A stretch of 64,000 bases of DNA, taken from CAWKDG01 sp963848355. Lineage in GTDB: Bacteria > Actinomycetota > Acidimicrobiia > Acidimicrobiales > UBA8190. The position numbers were made by a program, and so were the translations under genes. Numbering within the stretch: the first letter of the stretch is position 1; every line of letters starts with the position of its first letter. The notes under the pieces are model-generated. The model was not told the origin of the DNA. It ran no database searches and saw only the letters and a program-made list of their open reading frames with translations. The DNA is taken from contig CAWKDG010000001.1 of the NCBI GenBank assembly GCA_963848355.1, forward strand, positions 1 through 64,000, written 5' to 3'. Shown here piece by piece: positions 7,569 through 15,584 of this stretch.

Positions 7569-8390
7569 TTAGGACAAAGTGGCCTGCTGGCTGGGATTTG
7601 AGTGCACGTCTTCGAATTCGTTCGGGGTGAGATAGCCGAGCGAGCTGTGCCGCCGAGCCGGATTGTAGAAGGTCTCGATGTACTCGGCCATGGCCAGGCC
7701 GAGTTCCATCTTGGTTCGCCACTTCTGCCGGTTCAGCAGTTCGATCTGCATCGAGCCCCAGAACGACTCCATGGGGGCGTTGTCATAGCAGTCGCCGACG
7801 GTCCCCATCGAGCTCAAGAGCCCCAGGCGACGGACGTTCTCGGTGAAGACCCACGACGTGTATTGACTGCCGTGGTCCGAGTGGATCACCGTCCACGGTG
7901 AGGTCGTCCTCGATGAGCCGGCCTTGTTGATGGCATCGAGGACGATCGCCGCCTCACAGCGGCGGTCGATAGCCCACCCGACGACTTTCCGCGAGTAGAC
8001 GTCGAGCACGGCACAGCAGTAGAGCTTCCCCTCGCTCGTCGGGTGCTCGGTGATGTCGGTCAACCAGAGCTCGTTCGGACGGGTGGCGGTGAACTGGCGC
8101 TGGACGAGGTCCTCACAGGTCCGGGCGTTCTTCAGGTTCTTGGTGCCCTTCTTCGGCCCCGGAAGGCCCTGAAGGCCCAGCTCGCGCATGATCCTCTTGA
8201 CCAGCTTGGTGTTCACGATCAGCCCCTGTTCGATCTCCAAGGCGGCCTTCACCCGCAAGATGCCGTAGGTGCCCCGGGAGCGGGCATGGATGTCGGCGAT
8301 GGCGTCGGCCAGCAGGAGGCGGCGGATCTCGGCGTCTCTGGGCTTTCTGAACTTGATGCCGTAGTAGGTCGAACGGTCGAGACCGACCAC
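7569..8390 (-). CDS. IS3-family transposase OrfB (catalytic part)
   Basis: Integrase-fold DDE domain: LWLTDITEHPTSEGKLYCC (Asp), VIHSDHGSQYTSWVF (Asp), YDNAPMESFWGSMQIELL (Glu) and FYNPARRHSSLGYLTPNEF. An HTH_21-like region (ADIHARSRGTYGILRVKAAL) precedes it. The frame is open upstream past the listed GTG start to the slip site near 8456, so the active protein is probably the -1 frameshift product of orfA-orfB, about 390 aa, rather than OrfB alone. Confidence 0.88.
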   Translation of the reverse strand: MVGLDRSTYYGIKFRKPRDAEIRRLLLADAIADIHARSRGTYGILRVKAALEIEQGLIVNTKLVKRIMRELGLQGLPGPKKGTKNLKNARTCEDLVQRQFTATRPNELWLTDITEHPTSEGKLYCCAVLDVYSRKVVGWAIDRRCEAAIVLDAINKAGSSRTTSPWTVIHSDHGSQYTSWVFTENVRRLGLLSSMGTVGDCYDNAPMESFWGSMQIELLNRQKWRTKMELGLAMAEYIETFYNPARRHSSLGYLTPNEFEDVHSNPSQQATLS

Positions 8391-8425
8391 CGCACAGGCC
8401 CGTCGCTCGGAGTAGCCCAGGTTGT

Positions 8426-8734
8426 TCAGCCCTCGGACAACCTGGTACTTGCTTTTGGGTCAGTGGCGCCCTCCTCGAAGAGCGCACTGGCCGCTTTGAC
8501 CACTTTAAGCTCGGACTCGAGCTCTTTGATGCGCCGGCGGGCCGCCATCAGCGGATCGGCCTCGTAACTCTTGAGGCCCGGTCTGCGCCCGGCGTCGATC
8601 AGCGCCTGGCGCCGCCATTTGTAGAGGGTGACCTCGGCGATGCCGAGTTCGGCCACAAGGTCCTTGACCGCCTCGCCGGCGAGCATCCGCTCGCAGGTCC
8701 GGCGGTGGAGATCGGCGGGGTATTGCTTGGGCAT
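8426..8734 (-). CDS. IS3-family transposase OrfA (DNA-binding subunit)
   Basis: 102 aa. Begins MPKQYPADLHRRTCERMLAG, with a helix-turn-helix (VKDLVAELGIAEVTLYKWRR) and then a leucine-zipper-like helix (RRRIKELESELKVVKAASAL), as in IS3/IS911 OrfA. It ends KASTRLSEG. A slippery CAAAAGC lies at about 8452-8457 (minus strand). Shifting -1 there turns PKASTRLSEG-stop into PKSKYQVVRGLNNLGYSERR and joins orfB in frame, giving the OrfAB transposase. Confidence 0.88.
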   Translation of the reverse strand: MPKQYPADLHRRTCERMLAGEAVKDLVAELGIAEVTLYKWRRQALIDAGRRPGLKSYEADPLMAARRRIKELESELKVVKAASALFEEGATDPKASTRLSEG

Positions 8735-8801
8735 GTTGGCTCCTGTGTATCAGGGCCAAATTGTCCTATAGGTGGTCCACTTTTTGGGGTACAGGTCACA
8801 A

Positions 8802-8815
8802 TGAGGTAGACCCCA
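8802..8815 (+). repeat. Extra copy of the IS3 left terminus outside the element
   Basis: Fourteen bases (TGAGGTAGACCCCA) are identical to the left end at 7539-7552 but lie just beyond the right end, overlapping the ATG target duplication. This suggests a former tandem insertion, a deleted second copy, or insertion next to an existing IS end. Confidence 0.55.
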
Positions 8816-8940
8816 TTCGTCGCTGGAGTGACGAAGGTCGTGGACGCTCTGGCATTTCGCGACACACTGCTGACACCGGTCGGGTCAGCCCTCGACGGCG
8901 AAGAGCTTCCAGGTGCCTGGGACCCCTTTCAACTCGTGCT
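8816..8940. other. Gap between the IS3 element and the glycan cluster
   Basis: The 125 bases hold no convincing ORF, promoter, hairpin or RNA. They separate the last IS end from the stop codon of the methyltransferase. Confidence 0.4.
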
Positions 8941-9678
8941 CTAGGAGGTTGCTGGCCGTTTCATCTGTCGGAGGAGTTTCTCTTTCAAACGGTCCCGAGG
9001 GCGGCTCCCTTTCTGAGCGTGAGCGCCTTGGAGTGTCGGATCCGGATAGAGGCCCGTGGTGTCCGTAAAGGTGAAACCCTCGTCAACCTTTTGGATCAGG
9101 TACTGATCGTGCGGAAGGGCAATGATGGGTGCATCCACTGCCTCGGCAAAGTAGACGGCAAAGGGATAGACGAGCGTCGGTTCAAATCTGTCAGGGTGCT
9201 GCCACATTGAAGGACAGAAGTCGTCGCCACCGATGAATCCGCCCGCTCTCACCTTTGGCCATATCCGGATGAGGTCGATGGAGATGCCCCGAAGCGTATG
9301 GTCCGCATCGACGTAGGCGAGGTCCAACGAGCCGTCCGGAATGGCATGGATCACTTCAGTGGTGCGCCCACGGAGGATGACCCGCTTGGATTCCCATGGT
9401 TGGGTGCGCATCACCGCCTCGTTGTAGGCCGTCTCGAACGTCTCATCGTCCTTGTTGGCCGGTTTCTTCCAGTCGGCGAGGTGTTTCCAAGGGTCGATCA
9501 GGTAGTACGTGGATATGTCAGGACAACCTTTGAGTACTCTCTCCGCGAACCTACCTCGAAGGACCCCGAGTTCGGCAATGGTCTTCACCTTGTGCTTTCC
9601 GATGAACTGGAGCCACAAATCGTGTCGTGTCGACGCCCGCACAAGGTCGGCAAGATCGTCGTCAGCGATCACGGTCAT
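8941..9678 (-). CDS. Class I SAM-dependent methyltransferase (Methyltransf_24-like)
   Basis: 245 aa. SAM-binding motif I appears as VKTIAELGVLRGRFAERVLK and the acidic post-motif as SLDLAYVDADHTLRGISIDL, followed by IWPKVRAGGFIGGDDF, typical of small-molecule and sugar O-methyltransferases (Methyltransf_24). The C-terminal 40 residues are basic. ATG 9678 lies about 26 bases after a minus-strand TATTCT (9710-9705). It is the last gene of the minus-strand glycan block, so methylation of a sugar is a reasonable guess. By eye its base composition is less GC-rich than its neighbours, hinting at transfer. Confidence 0.75.
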   Translation of the reverse strand: MTVIADDDLADLVRASTRHDLWLQFIGKHKVKTIAELGVLRGRFAERVLKGCPDISTYYLIDPWKHLADWKKPANKDDETFETAYNEAVMRTQPWESKRVILRGRTTEVIHAIPDGSLDLAYVDADHTLRGISIDLIRIWPKVRAGGFIGGDDFCPSMWQHPDRFEPTLVYPFAVYFAEAVDAPIIALPHDQYLIQKVDEGFTFTDTTGLYPDPTLQGAHAQKGSRPRDRLKEKLLRQMKRPATS

Positions 9679-9737
9679 GCCATAGTCGTCGGGCCATGGA
9701 GGCGAGAATACTCATAGATTCGCCCATCGGGCTGCGC

Positions 9738-10124
9738 TCAGGTTCGGCGCATCCGTAACGCTGATCCAACCCCGAATCGCCGCTGGAGGCGCTGTTCTTT
9801 CGGTCGGAAGTAGGGCGTCGCCTCCGAGATCGGAATCACCTCGGGCCGATCAACCGGATAGCGTTCCCCACCGATCGTGATCTCCGCCTTGCCGGCGGCG
9901 ATGACGTTGTGGAGCCAGTCGGTGCGCTCCCCGTAGGGGAGAGCGACGAGGAAGCAATCCTCGTGCTGGACGGCGACGACCGGGGTTTCGTACGTTCGCC
10001 CTGACCGTCGACCGAGGTGGTGAACCACCGACGTATTCGAGCCGGCCTTGCCGGCCGATCTGAGCGCAAGAGGTCGCGTCACCCGGGTGACCCTGCGCAA
10101 CGCAGCCTGGACGGAATCCCTCAC
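9738..10124 (-). CDS. Deazaflavin (F420)-dependent nitroreductase-family protein
   Basis: 128 aa, split-barrel fold of the Ddn/DUF385 type found in F420-producing Actinobacteria. The diagnostic VVHHLGRRSGRTYETPVVAV binds the cofactor phosphate, followed by PYGERTDWLHNVIAAGKAEI and a PEVIPISEATPYF tail. The substrate is unknown; relatives reduce quinones or activated C=C bonds. The start is GTG 10124, six bases after minus-strand TAGCAT, so it is probably leaderless. An F420-related reductase (npdG) is encoded at 37176. Confidence 0.8.
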   Translation of the reverse strand: MRDSVQAALRRVTRVTRPLALRSAGKAGSNTSVVHHLGRRSGRTYETPVVAVQHEDCFLVALPYGERTDWLHNVIAAGKAEITIGGERYPVDRPEVIPISEATPYFRPKEQRLQRRFGVGSALRMRRT

Positions 10125-10130
10125 GGGTCG

Positions 10131-10136
10131 ATGCTA
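10131..10136 (-). promoter_or_regulatory. -10 element (TAGCAT) of the deazaflavin reductase gene
   Basis: Minus-strand TAGCAT ends six bases before GTG 10124, in the short gap after the sulfotransferase gene. It suggests that this gene has its own leaderless promoter inside the block. Confidence 0.5.
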
Positions 10137-10146
10137 CTCGTCTCAC

Positions 10147-10768
10147 TCAAACGAGCGGCGGTATACCGACCATCTCGCGGAACTCGTCCGTCGAGTTGGT
10201 CACGGGGAAGGGCGCCGTTGGAACCGGTAGCTCGAGCCTTTCGCAGATCGGTTCCCACCCGTCCCCGAGGGTCCACTCGAGGAGCCGGCTCGCCGGGACC
10301 TCGTTGCGCACGGCGTCGTTGTGGCGGACGTACGCATCCATCATTGCCGCCGGGTCATCCAATTGATCGCTGAAGCGGTCCCGCAGGAGTTGGCGTACCG
10401 CCAACATCCAAGGTGTGAGTTCTGGGGGCACACGGTCGAACGACAAAAAGATCGTGTTCGAGGCGCTGCGATACCAACTCTCGGGGTCACGGACCGAAAG
10501 GAGCACGAGCACGTCGGGGTTGGATCGCGACAGTTCACGCCAGAAGGAAGCGCCCGGCCAGTCGACGATGGCCCGATACTGCATGAGCATGGACGCCCAG
10601 TCGACATCGCACCCTTCGACCGCCTCGATCCAGGCCGGAGCCTGGCTGGGATCTCCGAGGATCTCGAGCATGTGGTGGCAGGGCGCATCGAGGAGCTGTT
10701 CCAATGCGATCTTCAGTGAATGCGTTCCTGTCCGCCCGACTCCCGCGCCGACAACTCGGTAATTGCAT
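10147..10768 (-). CDS. Sulfotransferase-family protein, start codon out of frame
   Basis: PAPS-dependent sulfotransferase fold. The 5'-phosphosulfate loop is VVGAGVGRTGTHSLKIALEQ near the N-terminus, then APCHHMLEILGDPSQAPAWI, the 3'-phosphate motif VLVLLSVRDPESWYRSASNT and VPTAPFPVTNSTDEFREM. About 206 aa. The only suitable ATG (10768-10766) is one base out of frame, reading MQLPSC instead of the expected NYRVVGAG. A missing base between 10755 and 10768 would restore a normal N-terminus. A glycan, lipid or secondary metabolite could be the acceptor. Confidence 0.7.
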
Positions 10769-10879
10769 TTCTCCCCCGTGACAACTCGTGCCCACGCTGA
10801 TACCGGATGGGCTCCGGGGTCAGTGGGGCGCTGGCCGGACTGATCCTGCCATAACCGTTGGGACTCCGCGCCGTCGTCC

Positions 10880-12100
10880 TCAAGGACGCTTCGAGAGGTC
10901 GAGCGCCAGCGCCCGCATCTGCCGACGCACCGTTGACCACTGGAACCGGGCCAGGAAGGCTTGCTCCGCCTCGTCGACGAGGCGCCGGCGAAGCTGCGGT
11001 TGGTCGAGCAACCACGCGCAGGCCGACGCGAAGCCGTCGGCATCGTCGGCCAGGAGGAGATGGCGCCCATCCTCGAAGTCCAACCCTTCGGCCCCGATGG
11101 TCGTGGACACGATGGGGATGCGCTGGGCGGCGGCCTCGAGGATTTTGACCCGGGTGCCGCTGCCGTAGCGGACGGGGACCACGATGAGGTCGGTCCGCGC
11201 CAGCTCCGACTCCATGGATGGGACCTGTCCGGCGACTGAGACCTCGGGCGGTCGGTCGAGCCGTTTCACGGCGTCGTTCGGTTCCCCCACCAGTCGGAGC
11301 ACGACTTCTCCGATCCGCGCCCTGAGGCGGGGCAGGATCTCCGTCACCAGGAAGCAGGCGGCGTCGGCGTTCGGCGGGTAGAGATAGTTACCGGCGAGGA
11401 GAAGAGTGGGCGGACGACCGACCTCATCCCGACCGACCGGGTGAGCGGGGGCGTCGTATCCGTTGGGTACCACCACCACGTTCCGGAGCCCCGAGCGTGT
11501 GGCATCGAGCTCACTGCATAACGCCACACGGTCGACGGCTCCGGCCACGGTGCGCTGGAGACGTGTCCAACGGCGGGCGTTCATCTTGGCCTGGGCGGCG
11601 CGGACCGACGCACGCGCCCGGGTCGCCACCCCCGCGGTGCCGTCGCCCGTTGCGGCGAGCGCCAACCGGCTCAGGATCTTGCGGTCCTCGAGATCGTCGA
11701 GGTCGACGACCGTAGGTCCGAGCCGCGGGCGACCGAGAAGCTCGAAGGTGGCGGCCTTGCTGAACCAGGCGAAGTCATAGGCACCGGCTCTCCACGCCTC
11801 GAACGCCCGGCGCGGGCCCGACGCATCCTCCTGGACGAGCTCGAGGGGCAGACCGGACGATGCGAGCCACGTGACCCGCTTGGCCGGGGACCACGAAGGC
11901 CGGGGCCGGATCACCGTCTCGAGGCGTACGCCCTCGAGGCCGGGGGGGAGCACACAGGGCTCGGTGCGACGGGCGGGGACGAAGGCGAACAGGTCGGTCT
12001 CGCCCAGCTCCACGGCGACGTCGATCACCTGGGCCAGTCGCAGGTGCGAGCCGATGCCGACCGGCCAGGGGAAGTCCTGGGCCACCACCAGCGATCTCAT
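10880..12100 (-). CDS. Glycosyltransferase, GT4-like (copy A)
   Basis: 406 aa, GT-B fold retaining glycosyltransferase. The N-terminal domain starts MRSLVVAQDFPWPVGIGSHL and contains VVDLDDLEDRKILSRLALAA, a motif shared with copy B. The C-terminal nucleotide-sugar domain has NVVVVPNGYDA, PPTLLLAGNYLYPPNADAAC, LRLVGEPNDAV and the donor-site stretch VPVRYGSGTRVKILEAAAQR followed by IPIVSTTIGAEGL. It has no signal peptide or membrane span. Its ATG overlaps the stop of copy B (ATGA at 12097-12100). It probably adds one sugar to a lipid-linked surface glycan. Confidence 0.85.
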   Translation of the reverse strand: MRSLVVAQDFPWPVGIGSHLRLAQVIDVAVELGETDLFAFVPARRTEPCVLPPGLEGVRLETVIRPRPSWSPAKRVTWLASSGLPLELVQEDASGPRRAFEAWRAGAYDFAWFSKAATFELLGRPRLGPTVVDLDDLEDRKILSRLALAATGDGTAGVATRARASVRAAQAKMNARRWTRLQRTVAGAVDRVALCSELDATRSGLRNVVVVPNGYDAPAHPVGRDEVGRPPTLLLAGNYLYPPNADAACFLVTEILPRLRARIGEVVLRLVGEPNDAVKRLDRPPEVSVAGQVPSMESELARTDLIVVPVRYGSGTRVKILEAAAQRIPIVSTTIGAEGLDFEDGRHLLLADDADGFASACAWLLDQPQLRRRLVDEAEQAFLARFQWSTVRRQMRALALDLSKRP

Positions 12101-13305
12101 GGACCGGCCAGCTCACGGGCCAGCGCCGCGATCTCCCCTTGGATGATCGACGACTCGTAGCGGGCCATGAAGAGAGCGTGTGCCTGATCGACGACGGCTC
12201 TGCGTAAGGCATCGTCGGAGAGCAGACGGGCACAGGCCTCGGCGATGCCGGCGGCGTCGTCGGCCACGAGGAGGTGGGTGCCGGGGCGGACCTCGAGTCC
12301 TTCAGCACCCACGGTGGTGGAGACCACGGGGATGCGATGGGCGAACGCCTCGAGGATCTTCACCCGTGTCCCGCTGGCGTAACGGAGTGGAATGACGATG
12401 ACGTCCGCCCGTGACAGTTCGGCGGTTATGTCGGGAACCTGGCCGGTCACGGTGACCGACGGCCGGTCGTCCAAGACGGCCAGGGCCGGTGGGGCCAGAC
12501 CCACCAACCTGATCTGGACGTCGGGGAGGAGGGCACGTAGGCGCGGCCCGATGTCCTCGACCAGGTAACGCGCGGCGTCGGCATTAGGTGGATAACGCAA
12601 GGTTCCCTGGAAGACGACGACCGGCGGGGACGACACACCGTTGTGGCCGACGGGGCGATCGGGGGTGGGGTACCCGTTGGGGATGACCCGGACGCCGGTC
12701 AGACCCGACCGGCGGGCGTCGAGCTCGCTGCAGACGAGGGTAGCGGTCGCTGTCTCGGCGGCCAGGCGGTGCAGTCGGCGCCACCGACGGATGTCCTCAC
12801 GTGTCCATAGCCGTCCCGCCTGGCGCCGGAGGAGCCCGCGCGGTTCGTCGTCGCGACGGGGGAGAGACGATCTCGTCAAGATCTTCTGGTCCTCGAGGTC
12901 GTCGATGTCGATGACGTCGTGGGCGGGGGCGGATGCGCCGGCCAGCACCCACGCCCGAACCTGAAAGAACCAGACGAGGTCGTACGACCCGGTCACGAAG
13001 TCACGCAAGGCCGAGCTCATGACACCGCGTGCGCGCAGCGGCAACTCGAACGGCACCGACGGCTGCAGGATGCGACGGGCTATGTCACGGGGGCTCGGAG
13101 GCCTGTCGTCGATGGCGATGCGCTCGACGCGCTCGAGAACCGGCCGCTTCGGTGGGGGGTCGAAATCGTTCCGGGCTCCAGACACGGCTGAGAACAGTTC
13201 GACCGGTCCGCACCGGGACAACCCTTCGATGGTGTTGGACAGCCGCAGACGGGAACCGCTGTTCCGGGGCCACGGGTATTCGGTGGCGACCACCAACGTT
13301 CTCAT
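12097..13305 (-). CDS. Glycosyltransferase, GT4-like (copy B, paralogue of A)
   Basis: 402 aa, collinear with its neighbour: MRTLVVATEYPWPRNSGSRL, VIDIDDLEDQKILTRSSLPR, VRVIPNGYPTPDRPV, PPVVVFQGTLRYPPNADAAR and IPLRYASGTRVKILEAFAHR followed by IPVVSTTVGAEGLEV. The pair clearly arose by tandem duplication and has since diverged, especially in the acceptor half, suggesting successive sugars or different acceptors. The start is ATG 13305; no strong ribosome-binding site is visible, and a CACTAT lies four bases upstream. Confidence 0.85.
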   Translation of the reverse strand: MRTLVVATEYPWPRNSGSRLRLSNTIEGLSRCGPVELFSAVSGARNDFDPPPKRPVLERVERIAIDDRPPSPRDIARRILQPSVPFELPLRARGVMSSALRDFVTGSYDLVWFFQVRAWVLAGASAPAHDVIDIDDLEDQKILTRSSLPRRDDEPRGLLRRQAGRLWTREDIRRWRRLHRLAAETATATLVCSELDARRSGLTGVRVIPNGYPTPDRPVGHNGVSSPPVVVFQGTLRYPPNADAARYLVEDIGPRLRALLPDVQIRLVGLAPPALAVLDDRPSVTVTGQVPDITAELSRADVIVIPLRYASGTRVKILEAFAHRIPVVSTTVGAEGLEVRPGTHLLVADDAAGIAEACARLLSDDALRRAVVDQAHALFMARYESSIIQGEIAALARELAGP

Positions 13306-13458
13306 GGGGATAGTGCTCTCATGCCGAGGCCGTGCCGTCCGGATACGGCGTCGCTGGTAGGGGCACCGCCGCAGGGTGACACACTTGGAGATCCGTCCAC
13401 AAAAGTAGCCGACAACGAAGCGACGACGGTGTTCGTCCGCGCGTACCGGTGGCCGTCG

Positions 13459-15528
13459 TTACGGATCGGCCGAAGTCGTGGCGGTGTGGACCGGTGAGAT
13501 GGCATGGGCGGCGGCGAGGATCTGCGGCACGAGCCACTTCGCCACCCACAGGGAGCCGACCGGTCCGTAGTGGGCGTAGTCCGGTCGCACCACTCGCCCT
13601 TCCACCACGTAGGGGCAGGGGGGGCCGGAGGGGCAGACGAGGGTGGCCAGGTTGACCACCCCGACCTGGCCGGGGTGGCGGGCGGCGAGCTCCTGCAACA
13701 GGGCATTCAGACGGGCGAAGTCCGCATCGCTCGGCGTGGGACCGGTGGGCGAGCCGGGGTTCACGAAAGGTGGCTGCAAGAGAAGAATCACGGTGGCCCC
13801 GGTAGCGATGAATTTCCGGAGCCGGGCCTCCATGCGACCGAGCATGACGGTCGTCCACTCACGGGTGCCCTGTGGCAGGGTTCTGGTCCCCGACCGGGTG
13901 GTGATCACGATCGAGTCCTTCTCGAAGGTGCTCGACCACACGATGATGTCCGGCGTACCCAGGGCGAACGCAGAATTCTCGGCATCGAGAGCCTTGGCCT
14001 GACATTCGCCCGTGTACTGAGCGACATCGACGCCGTCCCTGAAGAAGGGCGCGATGTGACCGCTGACGATGCCGCAGCCGATCACCGCTGCGTTTTCGAC
14101 CCGCACGCCGTAGGCGGGACCGACGGCATCGAGCCCGAGGAGCATGGTGCACGCCGTCGAGTCACCGACAACGACCATCCGCGTGTTCTGGGGCGGGGGT
14201 TGCGTCGTCGCGCTCGGCACCGACCGGGCATCGAAGTGCAACGACGCAATCTCGCTCTTGGTCGAGGGAGGACAACGAACGCCGCCGCCTTCGTTGGCCA
14301 GGGCTTCCGCACGGGGCACCTCACCTTGCTGATGGGAGGCGAAGGTCGAGATACCGAGGCTGGCAAGGATCAAGGACAATCCCATGGCCACGCTCATCCC
14401 ACGCCGTGTCAGGAGATAGTGGGAATGACGGACCGGGTTCTCGACGAGCAGATACGTTCCCATGGCCAGCACGAGCGCCAGCGCCACCAGCAAGACGTTG
14501 TCCACCAGCGGCAGGGTCGTCTTTCCCTCCCGCTCGGCGGCGATGGTGAGGATGGGCCAATGCCAGAGGTACAGGGAGTACGAGATCAGACCGAGCAGTT
14601 GAAGCGGCCGTTGCCGCAGGACGGATTCGACACCGCCGGTGGGTTGCGCCGTTCCGGCGGCGATGATGAGTGCGGCGCCGATCACGGGAAGGGCCACGAG
14701 CGATCCGGGGTAGGCGGTCGTGGACGAGAAGATGAACGCCGCCAGCAGGACCGCACCGAGCCCGAGCCACGAGAGTCCGGCGGCGACCAGCTGCGGCAGG
14801 CGTCTCAAGCTGTCGCTGGTGACGGCGACGAGTCCGCCCAGGGCGAGCTCCCACGCCCGCGTGAAGGGCGAGAAGTAGGCCGACGAGGCGTTCGACGACG
14901 TCATGACGATCGACAGGGCGTACGAACCCACGATTGTGCAGCCGAGGACGACCCTGAGCCGGGTCAACAGCGAGACGCGGGTCAGGAATCCCGCCACCAC
15001 CAGGAAGATCGTGGGGTAGAGGATGTAGAACTGCTCTTCCACGGCCAGCGACCAGTAGTTCTGGAGAGGCGATGGCGGCCGCTGGGCGGCCAGGTAGTTC
15101 GTCGTCGACGCGGCGAAGTGAAAGTTGGCCAGGAACAGCGATGCCCACTGGCCGTCGACCGCTGTTTCCCATCCGATGACCGAACCGAGGATGACCCAGG
15201 AAGCGAGGACGGTGGCGACGACGACCACCGTGGCCGCCGGGATGATGCGTCGGGCTCTCCGGCCGTAGAAGGCCAGGATCGAGGTGGTGCCGGTCGAGGC
15301 GCGTTCCCTCAGCAGCACGCCGGTGATGACGAAGCCGGAGATGACGAAGAAGACGTCGACCCCGACGTACCCCCCGCTGATGCCGGGGACCGAGGCGTGA
15401 TAGAGGACCACGAGCACAATGGCCACCGCTCGGAGTCCCTGTACATCGGGGCGGAACCGCCTGTCGCCGGGCGCCGTCCCCGCCTCGTCCTCCGCTGCCT
15501 GGAGGCCGTGGTGAGTGGTGACTGTCAT
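13459..15528 (-). CDS. OafA/YrhL-type acyltransferase with C-terminal SGNH-like domain
   Basis: 689 aa from ATG 15528. The N-terminal half is an acyltransferase-3 membrane domain: FRPDVQGLRAVAIVLVVLYH (catalytic His), SGGYVGVDVFFVISGFVITG, RRARRIIPAA, LAVEEQFYILYP and about ten hydrophobic spans to residue 420. The C-terminal 250 residues form an extracytoplasmic SGNH/GDSL-like domain with NTRMVVVGDSTACTMLLGL (Ser block) and a late ARLNALLQELAARHPGQVG region. Such proteins move acetyl groups onto cell-surface sugars or peptidoglycan. In this block it probably O-acylates the glycan made by the adjacent transferases. Confidence 0.88.
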   Translation of the reverse strand: MTVTTHHGLQAAEDEAGTAPGDRRFRPDVQGLRAVAIVLVVLYHASVPGISGGYVGVDVFFVISGFVITGVLLRERASTGTTSILAFYGRRARRIIPAATVVVVATVLASWVILGSVIGWETAVDGQWASLFLANFHFAASTTNYLAAQRPPSPLQNYWSLAVEEQFYILYPTIFLVVAGFLTRVSLLTRLRVVLGCTIVGSYALSIVMTSSNASSAYFSPFTRAWELALGGLVAVTSDSLRRLPQLVAAGLSWLGLGAVLLAAFIFSSTTAYPGSLVALPVIGAALIIAAGTAQPTGGVESVLRQRPLQLLGLISYSLYLWHWPILTIAAEREGKTTLPLVDNVLLVALALVLAMGTYLLVENPVRHSHYLLTRRGMSVAMGLSLILASLGISTFASHQQGEVPRAEALANEGGGVRCPPSTKSEIASLHFDARSVPSATTQPPPQNTRMVVVGDSTACTMLLGLDAVGPAYGVRVENAAVIGCGIVSGHIAPFFRDGVDVAQYTGECQAKALDAENSAFALGTPDIIVWSSTFEKDSIVITTRSGTRTLPQGTREWTTVMLGRMEARLRKFIATGATVILLLQPPFVNPGSPTGPTPSDADFARLNALLQELAARHPGQVGVVNLATLVCPSGPPCPYVVEGRVVRPDYAHYGPVGSLWVAKWLVPQILAAAHAISPVHTATTSADP

Positions 15529-15584
15529 CGTTTTGGGCACGGACGCCGCGCATTTCCGGCCCGTGCCGTCCCCCCCCTGGTGGG

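Larger units (their letters stand above)
7539..8800 (-). mobile_element. IS3-family insertion sequence with orfA/orfB
   Basis: Ends are TGAGGTAGACCCCAAATGG at the left and, read inward from the right, TGTGACCTGTACCCCAAAAA. The two ends share GTGGACCAC, TAGGACAA and TGGCC blocks in order. ATG immediately precedes the left end (7536-7538) and follows the right end (8801-8803), fitting the 3-base target duplication usual for IS3. It contains overlapping orfA and orfB in the standard arrangement. Length is about 1.26 kb. Confidence 0.85.
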
